Origin: Deltaproteobacteria bacterium
GTDB taxonomy: Bacteria; Myxococcota_A; Polyangia; Polyangiales; Houyiibacteriaceae
Direction of reading: 5' to 3'
Assembly: GCA_003647035.1 (NCBI GenBank)
Contig: QMMB01000139.1
Coordinates: forward strand, 1 to 7,996
Length of the DNA stretch: 7,996 bases
Shown: piece by piece, positions 1 to 5,882 of the stretch
Position numbering within the stretch: position 1 is the first letter of the stretch
Layout: every line of letters begins with the position of its first letter
The notes under the pieces: model-generated
What the model was told of the DNA's origin: nothing
Databases searched by the model: none
The model's input: the letters and a program-made list of their open reading frames with translations, nothing else
Program-made: the position numbers and the translations under genes

Positions 1-192
1 CCAGCCGTGCTCGTAGAAATCGGTGACGAGATCATAGTAATGATTGATCATCGTCGAGTAGCCGGCCTTGCGCGCCTCTACGTCGCCGCCGTTCGACTCG
101 TCGTGGTAGTCCAGGTACTCGTTGATCGCTCCGTGTACCCGACCGCGTGTTCGCTCGTCTGAATAGAACCGATTTACTGCTTGCTCTTGCAT
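1..192 (-). CDS. Sterol C-24 methyltransferase (Erg6/SMT-like), N-terminal fragment
   Basis: The gene starts at ATG 192-190 and runs off the left edge, so only the first 64 residues are visible. They match the N-terminus of yeast Erg6 and plant SMTs: the segment from YLDYHDE (about residue 26) to YYDLVTDFYEHGW (residues 52-64) aligns almost without gaps with Erg6, where the equivalent end reads YYNVVTDFYEYGW. That is the start of SMT region I, a signature associated with the sterol-binding site. Family members transfer a methyl group from S-adenosylmethionine to C-24 of the sterol side chain. The SAM-binding Rossmann motif lies outside the window, so activity cannot be judged. AGAGG (203-199) sits 6 bases before the ATG and supports this start. 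A sterol-desaturase-family gene lies about 2.7 kb away on the other strand. The alternative is another SMT-like class I methyltransferase acting on a different isoprenoid or lipid. Confidence 0.82.
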   Translation of the reverse strand, partial: MQEQAVNRFYSDERTRGRVHGAINEYLDYHDESNGGDVEARKAGYSTMINHYYDLVTDFYEHGW

Positions 193-197
193 AATGC

Positions 198-213
198 CCC
201 TCTGTAATGAGGG
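198..213 (-). promoter_or_regulatory. Hairpin pairing the Shine-Dalgarno of the methyltransferase gene
   Basis: Read on the minus strand, CCCTC (213-209), a 6-base loop and GAGGG (202-198) form a perfect 5-bp stem directly before the start codon at 192. The 3' arm is the purine-rich ribosome binding site itself. If it folds in the mRNA it would limit ribosome access and make translation depend on the fold. The stem is short, so this may be chance. Confidence 0.35.
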
Positions 214-274
214 ACCTCGATAACATGAATCGAACGGCGCGGCAGTGGACGATTGAGCAGTGCGGCGACGACTC

Positions 275-295
275 AAGTACACGTATTGTAAACTT
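275..295. promoter_or_regulatory. AT-rich imperfect palindrome, possible operator
   Basis: The site begins AAGT and ends ACTT, and inside it TACA (278-281) and TGTA (287-290) are separated by 5 bases. The two inverted repeats overlap with centres one base apart. It stands out as an AT-rich island in GC-rich DNA, 83-103 bases upstream of the methyltransferase start. Size and form fit a dimeric repressor such as a TetR-family protein. No regulator gene is next to it and no named consensus is matched. Confidence 0.25.
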
Positions 296-420
296 GTCGC
301 TCCCTTCGACGGCTCACCCCTACATGTCGACCGTTCGCCTGCTCGGCGCCGCCGTCCGGCGCCAACACCCTACGCAACTGGGGCACCGACAATTTTTCGA
401 GTGACCTCTTTTATCGGGCG

Positions 421-492
421 TTACTCTGTCACGTAGATCGGGTTGCTGTAGATCCAACTGGCGAGGAACGCAAAGAACAACGCATGTGCGAG
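421..492 (-). pseudogene. Possible 3' remnant of a decayed gene (PHP/CehA-like C-terminus)
   Basis: The last 23 codons before TAA (423-421) on the minus strand read like a genuine protein end: hydrophobic ALFFAFLASWIY followed by SNPIYVTE. The SNPIYV ending resembles the C-termini of PHP-domain CehA/McbA-type metallohydrolases. Upstream in the same frame the translation turns into the low-complexity antisense of the mannosidase signal-peptide region, so no intact gene is present. One reading is that a longer gene lost its 5' part when the mannosidase gene arrived. Chance is a serious alternative for so short a stretch. Confidence 0.2.
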
Positions 493-556
493 GTTAGGCG
501 CTGCATTCCGGGTCGCCGAAGGCCCTCTCTGGATTCGTGCTAAACCCATCCGGACC

Positions 557-2794
557 ATGACTCGGTTCCAGCGACATCGCCTGAGCGCGCTGGCTTTGCT
601 CATCGCACTGTGGACGGGCTGTACCGAGTCCGGCCGCGTCGGGTACCAAGCGCCGAGCCCGCCCGTCGAAGCACCCTTGGCGGGGGAGGTCGATCCATTC
701 ATTGGTACGGCGGCGGACGGGATGACCTTTCCTGGTGCGCTCGTGCCATGGGGCATGGCTTCACCGAGCCCTCATACGAAGTTGACCACCGCCGCCGACG
801 GGTTCGAAGGAGTGTTCGTGAACGGCGGCTACCGATACGGGGATCCACAGATTCACGGCTTCGGCCTGACGCACCTCAGTGGTGTCGGCTGTCCCGACCT
901 CGGCCTGCCGGTGGTGGCGCCGACCTCAGGCGCGACGCCTACTGGATTCGATGCCTACGGCTCCGCCTACCGTACCGAGGTCGCCTATGCCGGCTACTAT
1001 GGCGTCGAGCTCAGCGACATGGAGACCGTCGCCGAGATGACGGCGACTCCCCGAACGGCGGTGTTTCGCTTCTGGTTTCCGCAGGACAAGCCTGCCAACA
1101 TCACGGTCGATGCGGCGCGAGGTGTTTCTTGGATCCGAAATCAGGGCGACCTCGAGGTCGTGGGACCGAACGAGATCGCTGGCTCCGCAGCGTTCGGAGA
1201 GTTCTGTGTGGAAGGGGGTGGAGGGCGGCTCTACTTCGTTGCGCGTGCGGACCACGCGGCTGACTCGGTTGGCGTCGTCGAGGATGGCGTTGTCAGTGAC
1301 GAAGTCCGAGCGACGGGGGATGCCATGGCGTTTCTACACTACGAAACGCCGCCCAAGGAACCCGTGACCCTGTGGGTCGGTCTGTCCTGGGTGAGCGTCG
1401 AGCAGGCCCGCGCCAACCTGGAGGCTGAGCAACTGCCCTTCGTCGAGGCGCGCGACGCTGCATCGGTGGCCTGGCAGCAGCATCTCGGACGCGTCGAAGT
1501 CGCCGGCGGGACCGATGACGATCGTGTTCGCTTTTATACGGCCCTCTATCATGCGTTGATTCATCCCAGCATCCTGAGCGATGTCGACGGAACATATCCG
1601 ATTTTTTCTCGTGACGAAATCGGCCAGACCAGTGATGGAGCGCGGTACACCGTGTTCTCGCTGTGGGATACGTACCGCACCCTTCATCCTCTCGTCACCC
1701 TCGTCTATCCTGAGACGCAGCTCGAGTTCGTCAAAGGGATGCAGGACATGACGCTTCACGCCAATGCTCCGCCGAAGTGGGAGCTGATCAGCGACGAGGT
1801 GCAACCCATGGTCGGCGACCCGGCACTGATTGTCTTTGCGGATTCCGACATGAAGGGTCTCACGAGCTTCGACGTCGGCGCCGTGTACGACGTGATGCGC
1901 GACGCCGCGGAACGTGAGAGCCATCGGCCAGGCGACACCGAATATCTCGATCTCGGCTTCGTCCCGATGGAGCGCGCCGACACGGTGTGGGGACCTGTGT
2001 CGACGACGCTCGAATATGCGTTTGCCGACTGGGCGCTCGCGCAACTCGCGGAGGCGCTCGGTCGCGACAGCGATGTGCCCGGGCTCTTGGAACGAGGCCA
2101 GTCCTATCGCGGGTTCTACGATGACGAAACTGGCACACTGCGACCGAGAAACGCGGACGGCGCGTTCCTGGAGCCTTTCGATCCGGACGCGGCCGAGGGG
2201 TCGGCTCCTTTGCGGCTCGGGGGTCCTGGCTATGTCGAGGGTACCGCCTGGCAGTATGCGTTCTTCGTGCAGCACGATGTCGAGGGGTTGATCGCGCTGC
2301 ACGGCGAGCAGGCCTTTGTCGACCGGCTCACCTGGGTGTTCCATACCGATCGGTTCGCCCTCTGGAATGAGCCCGACATGGCGTATCCTTATCTCTTCAC
2401 GTTTGTGCCCGGTGCGGAGCACAACACCCAGCGGGAGGTCCGGTCCGCGATGGAACGGTTCTTCGGACGGGGTCCCGACGGGCTGCCGGGTAACGATGAC
2501 GCAGGCGCGTTGAGCGCATGGTTCGTGTTTTCGGCAATGGGCTTCTATCCGGTGACCCCTGGGCTACCCGAGTATCGGATCGGAAGCCCTCTGTTCGATC
2601 GCATTACTTTGCACCTGAGCCCGAATCACCATGAGGGCGAAACGTTCGTCGTCGAAGCGGACGGCAATGGCCCGGACAACATCTTCGTGAAGAGCGCCAT
2701 GCTCGATGAGGAGCCGCTGCTCACCCCCGTGCTCTCCCATCAAGCGATAACCGGGGGCGGTAAGCTCCGGCTGCAAATGAGCCCGACCCCCTAA
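557..2794 (+). CDS. GH92 family alpha-mannosidase, probable exported lipoprotein
   Basis: This 745-residue protein has usual GH92 length. GH92 enzymes are Ca2+-dependent inverting exo-alpha-mannosidases acting on N-glycans or mannans. Family motifs occur in order: VDPFIGTAADGMTFPGA (45-61), GYRYGDPQIHGFGLTHLSG (91-109), SLWDTYRTLHPL (368-379), GYVEGTAWQY (558-567), HNTQREVR (622-629) and GLPGNDDAGALSAWFVFSAMGFYP (642-665). Glu561 in the EGTAWQ motif corresponds to the position known as the general acid in the family; Asp647/Asp648 in GNDD lie in the loop that supplies the catalytic base. The N-terminus (basic MTRFQRHR, then hydrophobic ALALLIALW) is an export signal ending at Cys22 in WTGC, a lipobox with an unusual Trp at -3. 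No good Shine-Dalgarno precedes ATG 557, but the signal peptide begins there and the in-frame sequence upstream offers no better start. The desaturase-family gene follows after 53 bases and may be co-transcribed. Specificity (alpha-1,2, 1,3, 1,4 or 1,6) cannot be read from sequence alone. Confidence 0.93.
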   Translation: MTRFQRHRLSALALLIALWTGCTESGRVGYQAPSPPVEAPLAGEVDPFIGTAADGMTFPGALVPWGMASPSPHTKLTTAADGFEGVFVNGGYRYGDPQIHGFGLTHLSGVGCPDLGLPVVAPTSGATPTGFDAYGSAYRTEVAYAGYYGVELSDMETVAEMTATPRTAVFRFWFPQDKPANITVDAARGVSWIRNQGDLEVVGPNEIAGSAAFGEFCVEGGGGRLYFVARADHAADSVGVVEDGVVSDEVRATGDAMAFLHYETPPKEPVTLWVGLSWVSVEQARANLEAEQLPFVEARDAASVAWQQHLGRVEVAGGTDDDRVRFYTALYHALIHPSILSDVDGTYPIFSRDEIGQTSDGARYTVFSLWDTYRTLHPLVTLVYPETQLEFVKGMQDMTLHANAPPKWELISDEVQPMVGDPALIVFADSDMKGLTSFDVGAVYDVMRDAAERESHRPGDTEYLDLGFVPMERADTVWGPVSTTLEYAFADWALAQLAEALGRDSDVPGLLERGQSYRGFYDDETGTLRPRNADGAFLEPFDPDAAEGSAPLRLGGPGYVEGTAWQYAFFVQHDVEGLIALHGEQAFVDRLTWVFHTDRFALWNEPDMAYPYLFTFVPGAEHNTQREVRSAMERFFGRGPDGLPGNDDAGALSAWFVFSAMGFYPVTPGLPEYRIGSPLFDRITLHLSPNHHEGETFVVEADGNGPDNIFVKSAMLDEEPLLTPVLSHQAITGGGKLRLQMSPTP

Positions 2795-2847
2795 GCGGGA
2801 AATCGCGTTTGCGGTGCGCGAATCCGCGCTGAAGGAGATCGCGTTGC

Positions 2848-3819
2848 ATGTTATGGATAGCGCCTATGGCAGCGTACATGTACCCGATCAGCTTGGCCGC
2901 GCTCTCTGGGTTGATGATCGCTCTCGAACGCTTCTTTCCGTGGCGGCCGGAACAAAAGCAGCTGCGGCCAAAGCTATGGTCGGATGTGATCCATCTCGTG
3001 TTCAACGGGCACTTCGTGGGTCTGTTGCTTGCGGGGTTGGCGAGCACTTGGATCCTACCTTACTTCGACCGGTGGCTGGCGGTCGAGGGGTTGACCGATT
3101 CGGTGTACCGCAACGCCGCCTTGGACTGGCCGCTATGGGTGCAGGTCATCGTCGCGCTAGTCGTCCTTGATTTCATTCAGTGGTGTGTGCACAACCTTCT
3201 GCATCGCATCCCCATCTTTTGGGAACTGCACAAGACGCATCACAGCGTCAAGGATGACGAGATGGACTGGATCGTCGCCTTCCGGTTCTCCTGGTTGGAG
3301 GTGATCGTCTACAAGTCGATTCTCTATCTGCCGATGGTGTTCTTCGGGTTCCGCTGGGAAGCGCTCATGTTCCACGCCATTTTCGGCACGCTGATCGGCC
3401 ACCTCAACCACGCAAACCTCGACCTCGGGCACGGGCCGTGGCGCTACATCCTCAATAGTCCGCGTATGCACATCTGGCATCACGACTACAGCGGCACCGC
3501 CGAGACCACGGTAAACTACGGCATCATCTTCAGCAGCTGGGACTGGATCTTTGGTACGGCAAAGATGCCACCCGACCCGCCGGCGCAACTGGGCTTTGCG
3601 GGCGTCGAGACCTTCCCCGACAGTTTCTTCAGTCAGGAGATTTGGCCGCTGGAGAAGTTGTGGCCGCGCGTGCAGAGCAAGCTCGTCTGGTCGCTGGTAG
3701 GCGCGCTGGTGCTCGCGGCCGCGTGGTATCTGCGCGAGCCTCGCGGTGATCCTCCCGCGACTCCGCTGCTGGGCGAAGTGTCTGCTGCTTCGCAACCGCA
3801 GCATACTTGCCCATCGTGA
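2848..3819 (+). CDS. Sterol desaturase / fatty-acid hydroxylase superfamily membrane protein
   Basis: This is a 323-residue integral membrane protein with the three histidine clusters of the di-iron desaturase/hydroxylase superfamily: HNLLH (115-119), HKTHH (128-132) and HIWHH (208-212), plus extra His at 185, 188 and 195 in GHLNHANLDLGH. Hydrophobic segments at about 9-27, 46-70, 97-113, 147-168 and 279-293 fit an inner-membrane enzyme with the metal site facing the cytoplasm. The superfamily uses O2 to hydroxylate or desaturate sterols, fatty acids, alkylglycerols or carotenoids; it includes C-5 sterol desaturase, C-4 sterol methyl oxidase and alkylglycerol monooxygenase. The substrate cannot be assigned. 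AAGGAG (2832-2837) lies 10 bases before ATG 2848; Met7 and Met11 are alternative starts. The tail after residue 295 is polar and low in complexity. The nearby sterol methyltransferase makes a sterol or isoprenoid substrate plausible, but the genes are on opposite strands. Confidence 0.88.
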   Translation: MLWIAPMAAYMYPISLAALSGLMIALERFFPWRPEQKQLRPKLWSDVIHLVFNGHFVGLLLAGLASTWILPYFDRWLAVEGLTDSVYRNAALDWPLWVQVIVALVVLDFIQWCVHNLLHRIPIFWELHKTHHSVKDDEMDWIVAFRFSWLEVIVYKSILYLPMVFFGFRWEALMFHAIFGTLIGHLNHANLDLGHGPWRYILNSPRMHIWHHDYSGTAETTVNYGIIFSSWDWIFGTAKMPPDPPAQLGFAGVETFPDSFFSQEIWPLEKLWPRVQSKLVWSLVGALVLAAAWYLREPRGDPPATPLLGEVSAASQPQHTCPS

Positions 3820-3877
3820 TGGAAATGTTGCGGCGCGCGGCGCTCTACGATAGGCAGCGCGACGGGGGATGGCAGGC

Positions 3878-4342
3878 CTACACGTCGGCTTTTTTTGGGG
3901 TCGCTTGCTGCACTACCTGTCGAATGTTTCCAAGGCAGCAAGAGCCCTGCGGGTTCATTTCCTCACAGCGATCGAGGCCAGCCTTGCACTTTTGTCCGAT
4001 CACAGCCGGCACGGTTGATCCGCCGGTTCGCCGAACCTCGTCCTCGATGTCGCTTACTTTGTACTCGAAGCAGTAACACACCAGGCGTGAGGGCTCACTG
4101 GACTTCTGGAAGACGGGGACACGCAGGTCCGTGAGGTGGAAGATAACGGCCGCGCGCTCGCCGAAGTATGCGACGTCGCAAGACCCGGTCTTGCAGAATC
4201 GATAGCACTCCCCGTCGCCCAGTCGCGAGTGCGCTTCTTCGGTCAGTAGTGCATCGAGTGCGACGAGACCAACCTTGCGCCCCGTGGCTCGACACTCGGG
4301 GCAGGCGATCACCGGGGGTGTCGGGGAGCCGTCTGACATCAT
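3878..4342 (-). CDS. CopZ N-domain-like Zn/[2Fe-2S] cysteine-rich protein
   Basis: This 154-residue protein has 11 cysteines and resembles the N-terminal domain of Archaeoglobus fulgidus CopZ. That domain carries one Zn and one [2Fe-2S] cluster and can reduce Cu(II) before passing Cu(I) to an HMA domain. Here CPEC (14-17) with Cys46, Cys50 and Cys55 resemble the zinc part. CYC (89-91), Cys126 and CC (135-136) match the cluster part: the eight residues between Cys126 and the CC pair equal the CopZ spacing. Cys119 is additional. The C-terminal CxxC heavy-metal-associated domain of CopZ is absent; the protein ends shortly after the cluster region. It is the last gene of the sulfur operon, 29 bases after the flavoprotein. 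ATG at 4342 follows a G-rich stretch, and a second ATG comes immediately after, so the start is uncertain by one residue. A ferredoxin-like or BFD-like electron-transfer role or Fe-S/copper handling are alternatives to copper delivery. Confidence 0.78.
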   Translation of the reverse strand: MMSDGSPTPPVIACPECRATGRKVGLVALDALLTEEAHSRLGDGECYRFCKTGSCDVAYFGERAAVIFHLTDLRVPVFQKSSEPSRLVCYCFEYKVSDIEDEVRRTGGSTVPAVIGQKCKAGLDRCEEMNPQGSCCLGNIRQVVQQATPKKADV

Positions 4343-4371
4343 CCCGCCCCCCGCGTAGGGCGCAAAGCCCT

Positions 4372-5529
4372 CTAGAACCACCTTCGGAGCCAATACTTCT
4401 CGAACAAGATCTTTCCTGCGTGCCACCGGCGCCCCACTTTGTGGAGTTTGATCTGGGGAAGCGGCTCGCCATAGAAGTTGCCGCGTCCGAAACCGGCCTT
4501 GCCGTCGCCGGTCTCGATGAAGCATTCGCCGTGGCCATCGAACCGAGCGGGCTCGGCCTTGCCGGTGATGCAGCGGACGATGTTCTGGGCGACTACCACG
4601 GCCTCGCCATGGGCAAACACGCCCGCCTTGGGCAGTGGCTTGCCGACAGCGAGCGGGATTCCGACGACGTCGCCCAGTGCGTATACGCCGGGATACTCGG
4701 TTTCCATCGTGTGACGGTCCACCGAGACCCAACCACTATCCCCGACCAGCCCCGCTTCCTTCACGACGCGAGGCGGGCGGTGTGGCGGTACGTAGGCAAG
4801 CAGGTCGAAGTCGGCCTGCGCACCGTTGGCGAACGTCAGCTTGCGGTCGTCCGCGTTTACCTGCGTGATCTGATGTTCGGGGTGGAAGCCGATGCCCTTG
4901 TCCTCCACCATCTGCCGCACGGCGGCGGTGATCTCCTTACCTGCTACGCCCATCGGGCCGGGCTCGGCAGCGTAGAAATCGATTTGTACCTGCTCTCGGA
5001 TCTTTTGCTTCCGGCAGTGGTACTCGAGGAGCATCGCTGCTTCGTAGGGAGCCGCGGGGCACTTGTAGGCAGGCGTCGCCGTCAGTACGGCAAGCTTGCC
5101 AGAGCGGAATCGACCAAGCGCATCGCGAAGGCCCTCGGCTCCCTCGAGCGTGTAGAAGTTGTGTCCGGCCTCGGCGAGGCCAGGGATGGTCTCGGGGGCG
5201 AGGTCGGCGCCGAGCGAGATGATCAGATGGTCCGCGGTGATGCTCTCTCCGCTCACCGTCACGTGCCGCTCGGCCGGCTCGATGTGCTGGATCTCGCCCC
5301 GCATCACGTCGATTCCCTTCTTTCGTAGTCGATCGAGTGGTCGCGAGATCTTCTCGGCCGTGCGCTGCCCGATCATCAACCACAACAGCGACGGGGCAAA
5401 GAGATGTCGCTCCTCTCGGTCGACCAGTACGACGCGATGTTGTTTCGGCAGTTTCTTGCGCAGCTCAACCGCGCATACGACGCCGCCGACCCCCCCGCCT
5501 AGGATCACGATGGTTTGGCTCCTGTTCAT
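4372..5529 (-). CDS. Sulfide:quinone oxidoreductase-like FAD flavoprotein
   Basis: This 385-residue protein belongs to the SQR/flavocytochrome c sulfide dehydrogenase group of two-dinucleotide-binding-domain flavoproteins. The FAD-binding GGGVGG (11-16) follows a beta strand at the N-terminus; VDREERHLFAPSLLW (36-50) is typical of SQR; YALGDVVG (283-290) is the second FAD motif. Cys157 in YKCPAAPYE corresponds to the conserved redox Cys, and Cys336 in GECFIETGDG to the C-terminal one. The third SQR cysteine, usually near residue 125-130, is absent. The C-terminus (FEKYWLRRWF) is aromatic and basic, suitable for peripheral membrane attachment. SQRs oxidise sulfide to polysulfide or persulfide and reduce quinone. 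The start at ATG 5529-5527 overlaps the TGA of the preceding gene (TGATG), with AAGGTGG 10 bases upstream. Neighbours (DsrE-like, YeeE-like, rhodanese regulator) support a sulfur substrate; a persulfide or low-molecular-weight thiol substrate remains possible. Confidence 0.87.
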   Translation of the reverse strand: MNRSQTIVILGGGVGGVVCAVELRKKLPKQHRVVLVDREERHLFAPSLLWLMIGQRTAEKISRPLDRLRKKGIDVMRGEIQHIEPAERHVTVSGESITADHLIISLGADLAPETIPGLAEAGHNFYTLEGAEGLRDALGRFRSGKLAVLTATPAYKCPAAPYEAAMLLEYHCRKQKIREQVQIDFYAAEPGPMGVAGKEITAAVRQMVEDKGIGFHPEHQITQVNADDRKLTFANGAQADFDLLAYVPPHRPPRVVKEAGLVGDSGWVSVDRHTMETEYPGVYALGDVVGIPLAVGKPLPKAGVFAHGEAVVVAQNIVRCITGKAEPARFDGHGECFIETGDGKAGFGRGNFYGEPLPQIKLHKVGRRWHAGKILFEKYWLRRWF

Positions 5530-5882
5530 CAGAAGACCACCACCTTGTCGGCCCAGACGGTCCAGTCGGTCAGGCCGTCCATCGTGCTGCGGTGGCATCC
5601 CTCAGTGAGCTCTGCGTCCGTGATGCCACGCGCATCCATGCAGGTGCCGCATACGCCGACCTGGCCACCGCCCCTGGTGACGGGCCCCAGCATGTTCTCG
5701 ATGACGTAGTAGCCCTTCGGGACCTTTTGACCTCGTTTTGCGCACGCGGCTGCGTCGCCCATGAGGAATACACGGACTTCGACGCCTTCGCGCTTCGTGA
5801 GCCAGTTGGCCAAGCGCAGGCCGTTGAAGCTCCGCTCGGTTCCATAAGGAGGGTCGTTGAGAATGATGAGCGTGTTACCCAT
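5529..5882 (-). CDS. DsrE/DsrF-family sulfur-carrier protein
   Basis: This small 117-residue protein has the DsrE fold pattern: a beta strand with TLIILNDPPYG (4-14), helix SFNGLRLANWL, strand VEVRVFLMGDAAACA (34-48), then a cysteine region. Cysteines are Cys47, Cys78 and Cys81 (VCGTC, a CxxC) and Cys96 (EGCHR). The Cys at the 78-81 region is where DsrE/TusD-type proteins carry a persulfide. Family members relay sulfane sulfur between enzymes in the cytoplasm, so this one could accept sulfur from the transporter or rhodanese partner and exchange it with the SQR-like flavoprotein. ATG 5882 is preceded by GGGAG (5894-5890) at 7 bases. The gene overlaps the upstream transporter by 8 bases and the downstream flavoprotein by 1 base, which implies translational coupling. 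Confidence 0.87.
   Translation of the reverse strand: MGNTLIILNDPPYGTERSFNGLRLANWLTKREGVEVRVFLMGDAAACAKRGQKVPKGYYVIENMLGPVTRGGGQVGVCGTCMDARGITDAELTEGCHRSTMDGLTDWTVWADKVVVF

Larger units (their letters stand above)
193..556. other. Divergent intergenic region between methyltransferase and mannosidase genes
   Basis: This 364-base spacer separates two genes that point away from each other, so it should contain both promoters. I see no convincing -35/-10 pair for either gene. It holds the SD-pairing hairpin next to the methyltransferase, an AT-rich imperfect palindrome at 275-295, and a minus-strand open stretch ending at 421 whose last codons look like a real protein C-terminus. A plus-strand open frame at 207-404 has arginine-rich, low-complexity composition and is not considered a gene. 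Confidence 0.6.

Noticed and set aside
207..404. Plus-strand 65-codon open frame between the methyltransferase and mannosidase genes
   Set aside because: No ribosome binding site, arginine-rich mixed composition and no recognisable motif; its start lies in the SD hairpin of the opposite gene.
1334..2422. Long minus-strand open frame (362 codons) opposite the mannosidase
   Set aside because: The plus strand carries a full set of GH92 motifs; the antisense translation is rich in Arg/His without domains.
3157..3804. Minus-strand open frame (215 codons) opposite the desaturase-family gene
   Set aside because: The plus strand encodes the three His clusters; no motif is present in the antisense product.
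3840..3896. Possible bidirectional terminator between the convergent genes: GCGCT (3840-3844) and AGCGC (3856-3860), and T7 at 3890-3896
   Set aside because: The stem is only 5 bp with an 11-base loop, and the T run is 30 bases away inside the 3' end of the CopZ-like gene, so it does not form a standard intrinsic terminator.
3807..4076. Plus-strand open frame following the desaturase-family gene
   Set aside because: It overlaps the end of one gene and the antisense of the cysteine-rich gene; no ribosome binding site or family resemblance.
4168..5328. Long plus-strand open frame (386 codons) opposite the flavoprotein
   Set aside because: It is antisense to the well-supported SQR-like and CopZ-like genes, has no family motifs and lacks a convincing start; long antisense frames are common in GC-rich DNA.
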